Notes: generated by a model from the letters alone, not told the origin. A stretch of 64,000 nt of DNA from Sphingobium sp. YR768 (GCF_900111125.1 NZ_FOGE01000003.1:186001-250000); one strand, 5' to 3'; positions 17,302 to 26,825 are shown, counted from the first letter of the stretch. A program made the numbers and translations.

Positions 17302-19704
17302 ATGATGCGCCAGCACCGCTGGGCGGCGACGACCGCTTACACTCTGATCCTTCTGGCGTCCTGCCAGACAGCCGCCGTCGCGGCACAGGAAGCCCCCGCC
17401 GCCGTGGCGGGTGAAGCCGCCGATGCAGGCGATGCCGGTGACGGCCTCGGCCAGATCGTCGTGACCGCCCAGAAGCGGAAGGAAGACCTTCAGGTCACGC
17501 CGATCTCCATTTCGGTGATGCGCAGTGACGATCTGGTCAACCGCCATGTGACCTCGCTGGTCGATCTGGGCGACGGCGCCATCCCCTCGCTGAAGATCGC
17601 GCCCTTCTATTCGCGCAACTCGGCGCTGATCGTGAATATCCGCGGCATCGGCGTCCTGTCAGACGGCAACCAGCCCGCCCGCGATCAGGGCGTCGGCGTC
17701 TATGTCGACGGCGTCTATCTGGGCCGCGCCCAGGGTCTGGGCACCGCCCTGTTCGATATCGAGAATGTCGAAGTGCTCAAGGGTCCGCAGGGCACGCTGT
17801 TCGGCCGCAATACCGAAGGCGGCGCGGTGAACATCACCACCAAGAAGCCGACCGGCGAGTTCCACATGAACGCCACCGGCGGCATGGGCAATTATGGCCA
17901 GTATAAGGGCGAAGTCCATCTCGACCTTCCGGCCTTCAACAATATCGCGGTGAAGGTCGACGGCGTCGTCGCCCATCGCGATCCGCTGGTGAAGAACCCG
18001 CTGTCCGGCGCCGCCGGCTTCAACCAATATGACAAGCAGGGTTTCCACGCCGAAGCGCTGTGGACCCCGTCCTCCACCTTCAGCGCCGATTACAGCTTCG
18101 ATATTTCGAAGGATGAATCGACCTCGCTCTACCTCAATCTGGTGGCGGCGGGCACCAATACGCAGGCTGCGCTGGGCACGGTCCAGCCGAACCGCATCGG
18201 CACCGCCAATGTCGGCGTGCCGATGCAGCCCAGCGTGGGCAAGGTCCATGGCCACCGCCTGACCATGGAATGGGAAGCGGCCGATGACCTGACCTTCAAG
18301 TCGATCAGTTCCTACCGCAAGCTCAGCCAGAGCCAGTGGGACAATGGCTCTGCCGCGACCACCATGTCGGCCACCGCCGCCACGCTGGCCGCCAATGCGT
18401 CGGGCGGCTTCACCGGCGTCAACTTCGCCCGCTACAGCCTGGCCATGTTCGACCAGGATCAATGGAGCCAGGAATTCCAGGCGATCGGCGAAATCGGCCG
18501 CGTCAAATATGTCGGCGGCGCGCTCTATTATCAGGAGAAGGTGCATGACAATGCGCAGGCCTTCTACACCAACCAGTTCACCAATGCTGCCGGCTCCGCC
18601 TATGTCATTCGCCAGATCGACTATGGCGCGCAGGCGATCGACCGCGAAAGCCATGTGAAGACCAAAAGCTATGGCCTGTTCGGTCAGGCGACCTGGACCC
18701 CCGATCTGCTCGATGATGCGATCCACCTGACCGGCGGCCTGCGCTGGTCGAAGGACAGCAAGCATGGCGCGCTGACGATCGTGAACAACGCCCTGCCGGT
18801 GAACCGCGATGGCGTGTCCGGCCCGATCGGCCTGGACGCCAGTTGGTCGCGCGTCGACCCGATGGTCAATCTGGCGGTCGACCTGTCGAAGGACGTCCAT
18901 GTCTATGGCAAGTGGAGCACCGGCTACAAGTCGGGCGGCGCCAACTCTCGCTCGCAAAATTATGATGCGTTCAACCCGGAAACCGTGTCGATCTTCGAAA
19001 TCGGCGCCAAGACTGAGTTTTTCGACAATCATGCCCGGTTCAATATCGCTGGCTATGCCGGCGAGTATAAGGACATTCAGGTCGACTTCAGCCGTCCCTA
19101 CGAAACGGGCGGCGTCCGCACGACGCGGACCACCACGTCGACCATCAATGCCCCCGGCACCGGCGGCGTGCATGGCGTGGAAGCGGAACTGACGGTCAAT
19201 CCGCTGACGGGCCTGACGCTGACCGGCAGCTGGTCCTATCAATATGTCCATATCCCGGCGACGGTGAACCCCTATCCGAACGCCGCAGGCGTCACCAGCA
19301 CGGTCGCGGTTCCGATCTATCAGACCTATACGCCGAAATATTCGGCCAGCGGCGCGGTGGATTATGAACTGCCGCTCAACGGCCTGACCCTGCGCGCCCA
19401 TGTCGACGGGAATTATGACTCCGGCTTCTATGCCAGCAATAACGATCCGGTCTATACCGGGCCGGACGCGACCGGGAACATCTATCAGCCCAAGGGCGAG
19501 AAGTCGTTCATCGTCAACAGCCGCATTTCCGTGGGCGATATCGACCTGGGTTATGGCGATGCAAAGCTGAGCTTCGCCTTCTGGACGCGCAACCTCTTCA
19601 ACGAACAGCATATGTTCTACAAGGCGCTCAGCCCCACTTCGGGCATGAACGGCTTCTTCAACGAACCGCGCACCTTCGGCGGCGAAATGAACATCCGCTT
19701 CTGA
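17302..19704 (+). CDS. TonB-dependent outer-membrane receptor
   Basis: An 800-residue energised outer-membrane transporter. It has a signal peptide (MMRQHRWAATTAYTLILLAS..., cleavage near VAAQE) and a TonB-box/plug entry IVVTAQKRKEDLQVTPISIS. The plug contains VYVDGVYLGRAQG, VLKGPQGTLFGRNTEGGAVN and a VNITTKKPTGEF turn. A long beta-barrel follows, ending FGGEMNIRF with terminal Phe. The sequence type (IVVTAQKR plus YVDGVY) is the one expanded in sphingomonads for aromatic, siderophore or glycan ligands; the ligand cannot be read from the sequence. It is followed after 71 bases by an exported phosphatase that may process the ligand. Confidence 0.93.
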   Translation: MMRQHRWAATTAYTLILLASCQTAAVAAQEAPAAVAGEAADAGDAGDGLGQIVVTAQKRKEDLQVTPISISVMRSDDLVNRHVTSLVDLGDGAIPSLKIAPFYSRNSALIVNIRGIGVLSDGNQPARDQGVGVYVDGVYLGRAQGLGTALFDIENVEVLKGPQGTLFGRNTEGGAVNITTKKPTGEFHMNATGGMGNYGQYKGEVHLDLPAFNNIAVKVDGVVAHRDPLVKNPLSGAAGFNQYDKQGFHAEALWTPSSTFSADYSFDISKDESTSLYLNLVAAGTNTQAALGTVQPNRIGTANVGVPMQPSVGKVHGHRLTMEWEAADDLTFKSISSYRKLSQSQWDNGSAATTMSATAATLAANASGGFTGVNFARYSLAMFDQDQWSQEFQAIGEIGRVKYVGGALYYQEKVHDNAQAFYTNQFTNAAGSAYVIRQIDYGAQAIDRESHVKTKSYGLFGQATWTPDLLDDAIHLTGGLRWSKDSKHGALTIVNNALPVNRDGVSGPIGLDASWSRVDPMVNLAVDLSKDVHVYGKWSTGYKSGGANSRSQNYDAFNPETVSIFEIGAKTEFFDNHARFNIAGYAGEYKDIQVDFSRPYETGGVRTTRTTTSTINAPGTGGVHGVEAELTVNPLTGLTLTGSWSYQYVHIPATVNPYPNAAGVTSTVAVPIYQTYTPKYSASGAVDYELPLNGLTLRAHVDGNYDSGFYASNNDPVYTGPDATGNIYQPKGEKSFIVNSRISVGDIDLGYGDAKLSFAFWTRNLFNEQHMFYKALSPTSGMNGFFNEPRTFGGEMNIRF

Positions 19705-19711
19705 CGCAGCA

Positions 19712-19740
19712 GACGGGGGTCGATAAAATCGGCCCCCGTC
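19712..19740. terminator. Hairpin between the TonB receptor and the phosphatase
   Basis: GACGGGGGTCGAT-AAA-ATCGGCCCCCGTC forms an almost perfect stem just after the receptor stop, without a proper T tract. It could partly terminate or stabilise the upstream mRNA. Confidence 0.5.
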
Positions 19741-19775
19741 ATTAATACGCCATATTACTATCGGACTATATCGTC

Positions 19776-20825
19776 ATGAAACGCCTGTTCCTGCTCCCCC
19801 TCCTTTCGCTTGCCGCCGCGACCGCCGCCTCGGCCGGCACGATCGAAGCCCCGACCGTCAACCGCACGGCGCCGGGCGAAGCGACGCTGAACTGGACCGA
19901 TGCCGATCCGGTCGACATCTACCGCTCCGAAGATGCGGATGCGCCGGTGAAGGCCATGACCCTGGTGGCGAAGGCCAATCGCGACGGCCGCGCCAGCGTC
20001 GCCGTCAATCCCGGCGAGCGGCCCTATTTCCTGATCCGAGACAGCAAGTCCGGCCAGACGGTTCGCGTCGCCGAACGGTTGCTGCCGCTGGAGCAGGGAT
20101 CGAATTTCCGCGACATAGGCGGCTATCCGGCGGCGGGTGGCAAGCATGTCCGCTGGGGCCTGATCTACCGGTCTGGCGGCCAGCCGATGCTGACCCCGAA
20201 CGACCTGACCCAGATTCAGGGCCTGCGCCTCGCCCATCTCGTCGATCTGCGGTCGAGCGAGGAACGCGTGCTGGCGCCCAGCCGGATCGAAGGCGTGCCC
20301 TATCAGGCGATCGGCTATTCGATGAGCAGCCTGCTCAAGGGCAACAACCCCGGCAATGGCGAAGGCGTCTATCGCACCATGCCGACCATGCTGGCGCCGC
20401 ATCTGAAGCTGGTATTCGCCGACCTGCTGAACCGGGATGGCGCCATCGCCTATAATTGTTCAGCCGGGCAGGACCGCACCGGCTTCGTCACGGCGATGAT
20501 CCTGTCGGCGCTGGGCGTCCCGCGCGATGTCATCCTGACCGACTATCACCTCTCCACCGACTATCGCCGCCCCGAATGGGAAATGCCGAAGATCGATCCG
20601 GCCGCCCATGCCGGCGATCCGGTGGCGCAGATGTTCGCCCGCTATCAGCAGAACCCGGCCGCCGCGAAGCCGCAACCTCTCAAGACGGCGGAAGGCACCG
20701 CCTTCCTCGCTTTCGCCTTCGACGAAATCGAGAAGAAATGGGGATCGGTCGACGCCTATCTGGCGCAGGAAGCCGGCGTATCGAAAGTCGACCTCGCCGC
20801 ACTACGAGCCCATTATACGGAATGA
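19776..20825 (+). CDS. Exported tyrosine phosphatase-like protein (Y_phosphatase3)
   Basis: A 349-residue protein with a signal peptide (MKRLFLLPLLSLAAATAASA), an immunoglobulin-like or FN3-like N-terminal part (20-100), and a dual-specificity/tyrosine phosphatase domain. Family marks are NFRDIGGYPAAGG (110-122), YRSGGQPMLT, the general-acid region DLRSSEER, and the CX5R loop CSAGQDRTG (Cys228, Arg234). Bacterial relatives include secreted PtpB-type enzymes that also act on phosphoinositides. Position directly after the TonB receptor suggests it dephosphorylates a substrate imported by the receptor (inference). Confidence 0.88.
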   Translation: MKRLFLLPLLSLAAATAASAGTIEAPTVNRTAPGEATLNWTDADPVDIYRSEDADAPVKAMTLVAKANRDGRASVAVNPGERPYFLIRDSKSGQTVRVAERLLPLEQGSNFRDIGGYPAAGGKHVRWGLIYRSGGQPMLTPNDLTQIQGLRLAHLVDLRSSEERVLAPSRIEGVPYQAIGYSMSSLLKGNNPGNGEGVYRTMPTMLAPHLKLVFADLLNRDGAIAYNCSAGQDRTGFVTAMILSALGVPRDVILTDYHLSTDYRRPEWEMPKIDPAAHAGDPVAQMFARYQQNPAAAKPQPLKTAEGTAFLAFAFDEIEKKWGSVDAYLAQEAGVSKVDLAALRAHYTE

Positions 20826-20854
20826 TCCCGTAGAGCATCGCGCTTTAATCTGCA

Positions 20855-20951
20855 CCGTTCAGGCTGAGCGAAGTCGAAGCCCTCAACCGGGCGAAGCGAG
20901 GAACTTCGCCTGCGGCTCAGTCGTGCCCTTCGACTTCGCTCAGGGCGAACG
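20855..20951. repeat. Palindromic repeat between convergent genes
   Basis: Arms CCGTTCAGGCTGAGCGAAGTCG and CGACTTCGCTCAGGGCGAACGG enclose an inner hairpin (GGCGAAGCGAG/...CTTCGCC). It is a variant of the CTGAGC...GAACGG repeat family and lies between the 3' ends of the phosphatase gene and glmS. Confidence 0.85.
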
Positions 20952-21021
20952 GGTTGAAAGATAATCCAAATTTAGCGCGTGATGCTTTGGCGGGAGGGGC
21001 CATCCCCTCCCACCTTCATCC

Positions 21022-22845
21022 TCACTCGACCGTAACGCTCTTCGCCAGATTGCGCGGCTGATCGACATCGGTGCCCTTGAGCACCGCGACATGATAGGCC
21101 AGCAACTGCACCGGCACGGCATAGACCATCGGCGCAATCAGCGGATGGACCTTGGGCATGGTGATGGTGGCAAGGCAGCCTTCGCCGGCCGCCTGCACGC
21201 CGTCATAGTCGGAAATCAGCACCACCTTGCCGCCGCGCGCCTGCACTTCCTGCATATTGCTGACGGTCTTTTCGAATAGCGGCCCGCTGGGCGCGATGCA
21301 GATCACCGGCACCAGTTCGTCGATCAGGGCGATGGGGCCATGCTTCATCTCGCCTGCGGCATAGCCCTCGGCATGGATATAGCTGATTTCCTTCAGCTTC
21401 AGCGCCCCTTCCAGCGCCAGCGGATAGTCGGTGCCGCGGCCCAGATAGAGCACATCGCGCGCCGGCACGATATGATGCGCCATCGCCTCGATCGCCTCGT
21501 CATAGGCCAGCGCGCCGTTGATCGCGGCGGGCGCTTCGGCCAGATGGCGGACGATTTCCTTTTCCTCCGCCGGGGTCAGCCGCCCCTTCGCCCGCGCCAG
21601 ATTGGCGGCAAAGGCGGCCAGCACCGCGAGCTGACAGGTAAAGGCCTTGGTCGACGCCACGCCGATTTCCGGCCCGGCATGGGTGGGCAGCAACAGGTCC
21701 GCTTCGCGCGCCATCGAACTGGTCGGCACGTTGACCACCACGGCGATCTTCTGCCCCTGCGCGCGCGCGTAGCGTAGAGCGGCGAGCGTATCGGCCGTCT
21801 CGCCCGACTGGCTGATGAACAGGGCCAGACCGCCCTCCTCCATCACCGGCTCGCGATAGCGAAACTCGCTGGCGAAATCCAAATCCACCGGCACGCGCGC
21901 AAATTGCTCGAACCAGTAGCGCGCAACCATGCCGGCATAGAAGCTGGTGCCGCACGCGACGATGGTGACGCGGCGGATGGCCGACAGGTCGAAATCGGGG
22001 ATCGGCAGCGACACGCGGTCATCCATCCGTTGCAGATAGGCTTTCAGCGTCTGGGCCACGACGACCGGCTGCTCGTAAATTTCCTTCTGCATGAAATGGC
22101 GGTGATTGCCCTTGTCGATCATCGCGCCGGACACGCCACTGATCGTCACCGGCCGCTCGACAGGCTTGTTATCCTTGTCGAAAATCTCCGCCCCATCGGC
22201 TGTGATGACGACCCAGTCGCCCTCGTCCAGATAGGCGATGCGCTGCGTCAGCGGCGCCAACGCAAGGGCATCGGACCCCAGATAGGTTTCGCCATCGCCA
22301 TAGCCCACCACCAGCGGCGACCCCAGCCGCGCACCGATCAGCATGTCGGGATGGCTGCGGAAGGCGATCGCCAGCGCAAAGGCGCCATGCAGGCGCGGCA
22401 AGACCTGCGCCACTGCATCCTTGGGCGATGCGCCCTGCTCCACCAGTTCGCTCACCAGATGGGCGACGACTTCGGTGTCAGTCTGGCTGTCGAACACCCG
22501 GCCGCGCCCGATCAGTTCCTCGCGCAGCGCCTTGAAATTCTCGATAATGCCATTGTGCACCAGCGCCACTTCGCCCGTGGCATGGGGGTGGGCGTTGCTG
22601 GTCGTCGGCGCGCCATGGGTGGCCCAGCGGGTATGGGCGATGCCGGTCGTGCCGGGCAGCGGTTCGGCGACCAGTTCCTTCACCAGATTGTTGAGCTTCC
22701 CCTCGGCCCGGCGCCGCTCGATCGCGCCATCATGGATGGTGGCGACGCCCGCACTGTCATAGCCGCGATATTCCAGTCGCTTCAGCCCGTCGACCAGCCG
22801 CTCCGCAACCTCGTCCTTGCCGATGATACCAATGATGCCGCACAT
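21022..22845 (-). CDS. glmS: Glutamine-fructose-6-phosphate aminotransferase
   Basis: Makes glucosamine-6-phosphate from fructose-6-phosphate and glutamine for peptidoglycan and LPS. The 607-residue protein starts with the N-terminal nucleophile Cys2 (MCGIIGIIG) of the glutaminase domain (1-240; IAHTRWATHG). Two SIS sugar-isomerase domains follow (STKAFTCQLA, LGRGTDYPLALEGALKLKEISY), and it ends QPRNLAKSVTVE as is typical. No glmS ribozyme was recognised upstream. glmU lies 1 kb away on the same strand. Confidence 0.97.
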   Translation of the reverse strand: MCGIIGIIGKDEVAERLVDGLKRLEYRGYDSAGVATIHDGAIERRRAEGKLNNLVKELVAEPLPGTTGIAHTRWATHGAPTTSNAHPHATGEVALVHNGIIENFKALREELIGRGRVFDSQTDTEVVAHLVSELVEQGASPKDAVAQVLPRLHGAFALAIAFRSHPDMLIGARLGSPLVVGYGDGETYLGSDALALAPLTQRIAYLDEGDWVVITADGAEIFDKDNKPVERPVTISGVSGAMIDKGNHRHFMQKEIYEQPVVVAQTLKAYLQRMDDRVSLPIPDFDLSAIRRVTIVACGTSFYAGMVARYWFEQFARVPVDLDFASEFRYREPVMEEGGLALFISQSGETADTLAALRYARAQGQKIAVVVNVPTSSMAREADLLLPTHAGPEIGVASTKAFTCQLAVLAAFAANLARAKGRLTPAEEKEIVRHLAEAPAAINGALAYDEAIEAMAHHIVPARDVLYLGRGTDYPLALEGALKLKEISYIHAEGYAAGEMKHGPIALIDELVPVICIAPSGPLFEKTVSNMQEVQARGGKVVLISDYDGVQAAGEGCLATITMPKVHPLIAPMVYAVPVQLLAYHVAVLKGTDVDQPRNLAKSVTVE

Positions 22846-22956
22846 GAAGGAAAGCCCCGTCGAACAGATGAGATCGCGCCCCTATAGGGCCGCTTTATCG
22901 CCATGCCATTAACGCCGGTCCCGCAACAGCGCCATGGCCCGAAGATGAAAAGAAAT

Positions 22957-23814
22957 TCATCGGGGTCGAATGGTGATCAGCCAGATTGTCGGCGGCGCGA
23001 GCATGCGGAACGGCAAGCCGCTGGTGCCCACCCCGCCTGCGACGATCATCGCCTTGTCGCCATCGCGATACAGGCCACAGGCATAGCGGGTGCCATATTT
23101 TGACGGCACATAGATGGCGCCGATGAAAGGCATGGCGACCTGCCCGCAATGGGTATGGCCGACCAGCGTCAGCGAAGCCTTGTCCGGCAGCAGCGGGAAG
23201 ACGTCCGGCCCATGCGACAGGATGACCGGCGCGCCGCCGACCTGCGCCATCGCCGTCAGCGTGCCCGCCATGTCGATCTTGCGCGTATAGATATCCTTCA
23301 GCCCGCCGATCGCCAGCGGCCCGCGCCGCACCGCGCCATCCTGCAACAAAGTGATACCGATGCGCGCAAAGGCCGCCTGCCAGTCCGGCCCGTTCAGCGC
23401 CCGTCGATTGAGCTTGCTGCGGCTGTCATGATTGCCCAGCACCGCGACCACGCCCATCGGCGCGCGCAGCCCGGCAAAGGGCGCGATGCTCGCCCGCGCA
23501 TCATAGGTCGCCCCGCCCTTGTCATCGCCGATATAATCGCCGCCCAGCAGGATCAGGTTGGGCTTCAGCCCGTTGATCTGCGCCACGATCCGGCCCATCC
23601 GCTCCGGGCTATTATCCGGCCCGGACAAATGGGTGTCGGTCAGCAGCGCGACGGTCAGCGGCCTTGCGGGCACATCGGCGGGAAAAGGCAGCACAATCTC
23701 CGCCCGCTGCACGATCGGCATGGCCCGCGCATTGTGGAGCAACCAGAGCGCAAAAACCGCGCTGAGCAGGATCAGCGCGAGCAGCAGCCAAAGGACTTTC
23801 CGCCTTATGCTCAC
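22957..23814 (-). CDS. Membrane-anchored metallophosphoesterase
   Basis: A 285-residue calcineurin-like phosphoesterase with an uncleaved N-terminal membrane segment (VLWLLLALILLSAVFALWLL, about residues 7-27). Metal-binding motifs are present in order: LLTDTHL, LLGGDYIGD, VLGNHD and LVGHTHCGQ. This is the YkuE/YaeI-like class; some members hydrolyse UDP-2,3-diacylglucosamine or other phosphoesters at the membrane, but the substrate here is not determinable. It lies between glmU and glmS. Confidence 0.85.
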   Translation of the reverse strand: MSIRRKVLWLLLALILLSAVFALWLLHNARAMPIVQRAEIVLPFPADVPARPLTVALLTDTHLSGPDNSPERMGRIVAQINGLKPNLILLGGDYIGDDKGGATYDARASIAPFAGLRAPMGVVAVLGNHDSRSKLNRRALNGPDWQAAFARIGITLLQDGAVRRGPLAIGGLKDIYTRKIDMAGTLTAMAQVGGAPVILSHGPDVFPLLPDKASLTLVGHTHCGQVAMPFIGAIYVPSKYGTRYACGLYRDGDKAMIVAGGVGTSGLPFRMLAPPTIWLITIRPR

Positions 23815-23822
23815 CGGATGCC

Positions 23823-23897
23823 GTGCTCCTGCGAAAGCAGGAGCCCAGGGTCGAACGACGTGCCCTGCATCCTGGGCTCCTGCCTGCGCAGGAGCAC
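23823..23897. repeat. REPIN-like hairpin doublet (CTCCTGCGAAAGCAGGAG type), gene-less
   Basis: GTGCTCCTGCGAAAGCAGGAG then CCCAGGG, a 21-base spacer, then CCTGGG CTCCTGCCTGCGCAGGAG CAC in inverted order. Each half is a hairpin. The same unit bounds the GIY-YIG locus at 30448-30808, where the gene takes the place of the spacer. Confidence 0.92.
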
Positions 23898-23899
23898 CT

Positions 23900-25249
23900 T
23901 CACTTCGCCGCCTTCTTCGCCTGCATCCGCGCGCGGAACGCTGCTGCCCAACCGACCTTGCCGACCTGCTCCGGCCGTACCAGACAGAGCGAATCCGCCT
24001 CTACCGGCCGTGTCACCACGCTGCCCGCCGCGACGATCGCCCCATCGCCGATCGTCGCAGGCGCCACCAAAGCGCTGTTCGATCCGATGAACGCCCCCGC
24101 GCCGATCTCCGTCTTGTACTTGAAGAAGCCGTCATAATTGCAGGTGATGGTGCCCGCGCCGATATTGGTCCCCGCCCCCACGCTGGCGTCCCCGATATAG
24201 GACAGGTGATTGACCTTCGCGCCTTCGCCCAAAGTCGCCTTCTTGATCTCGACGAAATTGCCGACTTTCGCCTTGGGTCCGATATCCGCGCCCGGCCGCA
24301 GCCGCGCATAGGGGCCGATATCCGCGCCGCTGGCGACGGTCGCGCCCTCCAGATGGGAAAAAGCGTGGATGACCACATCGTCCGCCACGGTCACGCCGGG
24401 GCCAAAGACCACATTCGGCTCCACCACCACATCGCGGCCCAGCACGGTGTCATGCGCGAAGAACACCGTTTCCGGCGCCACCAGAGTCACGCCCTCGCGC
24501 ATCGCCTCGATCCGGCGGCGCGCCTGCCACATGGCTTCCACGCCCGCCAGTTCGATCCGGCTGTTCACGCCCGCCACTTCCCAGGCTTCCGTCTCGATCA
24601 CGGCGCTCGTGCCGCCGGGCAGCATGACGATATCGGGCAGATAATATTCGCCCGCCGCATTATTGTTGCCGATCTGGTCCAGCAGCACGAACAGGTCGGT
24701 CGACCGCACCGCCATCAGCCCGCTATTACACAGGGTGACGGCGCGCTCATCCTCGCTGGCGTCCTTATATTCCACCATCTTCCCGATGATGCCCTGCCCG
24801 TCGGCGATGATCCGACCATAGGCAGCGGCGTCATCGGGACGGAAGCCCAGCACCACCGCGCGCGGCTCGTCCCCCCGGCTCAGCCGGTCCAGCATCGCCC
24901 GCATCGTGCCCGCGCTCACCAGCGGCACATCGCCATAGAGGATCAGCACATCGCCCGCGAAACCCGCCAATGCGTCATGCGCCTGCGCGACCGCATGGCC
25001 GGTGCCCAGTTGCTGCGCCTGCACCGCGACGATCGCGCCGGTGCCGGCCACGGCCTTCTCCACCTGCTCGCGCCCCGCGCCGACTACGACCACCTGCCGC
25101 TCGGGCGCCAGTTCGGCCACGCTCGCCAGCAGGTGCAGCAGCATCGGCCGCCCGGCGATGGGGTGCAGCACCTTGTGCAACGCGGATTTCATGCGCGTGC
25201 CCTGCCCGGCGGCAAGGATGACGACAGCGAGGGGACGGTTAGCGGTCAC
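23900..25249 (-). CDS. glmU: Bifunctional GlmU (UDP-GlcNAc pyrophosphorylase / GlcN-1-P acetyltransferase)
   Basis: Acetylates glucosamine-1-phosphate and couples it to UMP, giving UDP-GlcNAc. The N-terminal nucleotidyltransferase has LAAGQGTRMKS and the C-terminal half is a left-handed beta-helix of hexapeptide repeats (FGPGVTVADDVVIHAFSHLEGA... GAGTITCNYDG). The longer open frame has a Cys/Arg-rich nonsense extension, so the GTG at 25249 (TANRPLAVVILAAG) is taken as start, giving 449 residues; an in-frame TTG nine bases upstream is possible. Functionally linked to glmS nearby. Confidence 0.96.
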   Translation of the reverse strand: MTANRPLAVVILAAGQGTRMKSALHKVLHPIAGRPMLLHLLASVAELAPERQVVVVGAGREQVEKAVAGTGAIVAVQAQQLGTGHAVAQAHDALAGFAGDVLILYGDVPLVSAGTMRAMLDRLSRGDEPRAVVLGFRPDDAAAYGRIIADGQGIIGKMVEYKDASEDERAVTLCNSGLMAVRSTDLFVLLDQIGNNNAAGEYYLPDIVMLPGGTSAVIETEAWEVAGVNSRIELAGVEAMWQARRRIEAMREGVTLVAPETVFFAHDTVLGRDVVVEPNVVFGPGVTVADDVVIHAFSHLEGATVASGADIGPYARLRPGADIGPKAKVGNFVEIKKATLGEGAKVNHLSYIGDASVGAGTNIGAGTITCNYDGFFKYKTEIGAGAFIGSNSALVAPATIGDGAIVAAGSVVTRPVEADSLCLVRPEQVGKVGWAAAFRARMQAKKAAK

Positions 25250-25341
25250 TTGCGGCAAATCCCTGCGAAGAAGCGGTGAACAGACATGCCCTCTGCCATG
25301 TTTGACTTGCCATTGCCACCATCGGCGCGGCATGGCGCAGC

Positions 25342-26040
25342 ATGGCATCGCGAAATCCGAACAGCATCCCGTCCTCCTCGATTCCCTTCGACATTGTGGG
25401 GTTCGACCTGGACGGGACATTGATCGACACCAGCGGCGATCTGGCGGCGGCGGTCAATTATGCGATCGGCACGATCGGCCGCCCGCCCTTCCCGGTCACG
25501 GCGATCCATCCCTTCGTCGGCAAGGGCGCGAAGATCATGCTCCAGCGCGCGCTCGATGCGTCGGGCGGCTATGATGATGCGACGCTGACGGCGCTGCTGC
25601 CGATCCTGCTCGACTATTATGAGCAGAATCTCGCTCTCCACTCCCTGCCCTATCCCGGCCTGATGGCGGCGATGGATGCGCTGGCGGCGCACGGCGTGAA
25701 GCTCGCCATCTGCACCAACAAGGCGGAACGCTTCACCATCCCGCTGATGCACCAACTGGGGCTGTCGGAACGCTTCGCCAGCATCATCGCGGGCGACACG
25801 GTGGGCGTGTCCAAGCCCGACCCTGCCCCGATCCATGAGATGATCGCCCGCGCGGGCGGCGGCCGCACCATCTTCATCGGCGACACGATCAACGACATTG
25901 CCGGCGCGAAAAATGCCGGCATCGCCAATGTCGCGGTCAGCTTCGGCTTCCTCGACGGCCCGGTGGAAAATCTGGCGGCCGACGCCGTGATCCATCATTT
26001 CGACGAACTGGTGCCGTTGCTGGAAGGCTGGCCCGCCTGA
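25342..26040 (+). CDS. gph: HAD-family phosphoglycolate phosphatase-like
   Basis: A 232-residue haloacid-dehalogenase hydrolase that probably removes phosphate from 2-phosphoglycolate formed in DNA repair. HAD motifs are visible: FDLDGTLIDT (nucleophile Asp and general acid), LAICTNKAE (motif II), SKPDPAPI (motif III Lys) and FIGDTINDI (motif IV). It is divergent from glmU and followed after 1 base by the enoyl-CoA hydratase gene. Substrate assignment within the Gph/PGP group is by overall pattern. Confidence 0.88.
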   Translation: MASRNPNSIPSSSIPFDIVGFDLDGTLIDTSGDLAAAVNYAIGTIGRPPFPVTAIHPFVGKGAKIMLQRALDASGGYDDATLTALLPILLDYYEQNLALHSLPYPGLMAAMDALAAHGVKLAICTNKAERFTIPLMHQLGLSERFASIIAGDTVGVSKPDPAPIHEMIARAGGGRTIFIGDTINDIAGAKNAGIANVAVSFGFLDGPVENLAADAVIHHFDELVPLLEGWPA

Positions 26041-26041
26041 T

Positions 26042-26803
26042 ATGCATCTGCGGCTGGAAAAGGACGGCCCGGTCGCACGTCTGCTGGTCGACCGGCCTGA
26101 CCGGCGCAATGCCATGACGCAAGCGATGTGGACGCAATTGCCTGTCCTCGTGGGCGAAGCCATGGCCGATGACGCCATCCGCGTCCTGATCCTCGCCTCC
26201 GCCACGCCTGGCCTGTTTTGCGCGGGCGCGGATATCAACGAATTTGCCGCCTGCTCGGCCGATGCAGACTGGCGCGTCGCCAATCAGGCGGCGATCCGCT
26301 CCAGCCAGTATGCGCTCGCTTATGCGCAAAAGCCGGTGATCGCCACGATCGACGGCGATTGCGTGGGCGGCGGATGCGGCCTGGCCATAGCCTGCGACCT
26401 GCGCATCGCTTCGCCCACCGCGCGCCTTGGCATCACCCCGGCGAAACTCGGCATCGTCTATTCCCTGTTCGACACCAAATTGCTGGTCGATCTGGTCGGC
26501 CCGGCCCGCGCAAAGCGCATCCTCTTCACCGGCGCGCTGCATGATGCCGACGATGCGCTGGCCATCGGCCTGATCGACCAGATCGCGACCGATCCGTTGG
26601 CGGCGGCCGACAGCCTTGCCCGCACCATCGCCGCCAATGCCCAGCATAGCGTGCGATCGTCAAAGGCGATCATCCGCCGCATCCTGGACGGGCAGGCGGA
26701 CGACGATGCCGCCACGCTGGCACTGTTCCGCGACGCCTTCACCCTTCCGGACTTTGCAGAGGGGGTCGCAGCCTTCCGGGAAAAACGACGCCCCGATTTT
26801 TAG
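26042..26803 (+). CDS. Enoyl-CoA hydratase/isomerase family protein
   Basis: A 253-residue crotonase-fold enzyme. Oxyanion-hole segments are GLFCAGADINEFA (about 57-69) and IDGDCVGGGCGLAIACDLRI (about 104-123). The following ARLGITPAKLGI corresponds to the catalytic-acid helix, where a Glu is usual in true hydratases but is not obvious here. The reaction could therefore be hydration, isomerisation or hydrolysis of an acyl-CoA. Probably co-transcribed with gph. Confidence 0.85.
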   Translation: MHLRLEKDGPVARLLVDRPDRRNAMTQAMWTQLPVLVGEAMADDAIRVLILASATPGLFCAGADINEFAACSADADWRVANQAAIRSSQYALAYAQKPVIATIDGDCVGGGCGLAIACDLRIASPTARLGITPAKLGIVYSLFDTKLLVDLVGPARAKRILFTGALHDADDALAIGLIDQIATDPLAAADSLARTIAANAQHSVRSSKAIIRRILDGQADDDAATLALFRDAFTLPDFAEGVAAFREKRRPDF

Positions 26804-26825
26804 AACACTGAGCCTCAAAAAAGAC

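Noticed and set aside
17659..19611. 650-codon open frame opposite the TonB receptor
   Set aside because: Shadow of a GC-rich beta-barrel gene; no domain features.
22846..22956. glmS ribozyme/riboswitch upstream of glmS
   Set aside because: The short leader shows no resemblance to the glmS ribozyme core, which is a Gram-positive feature.
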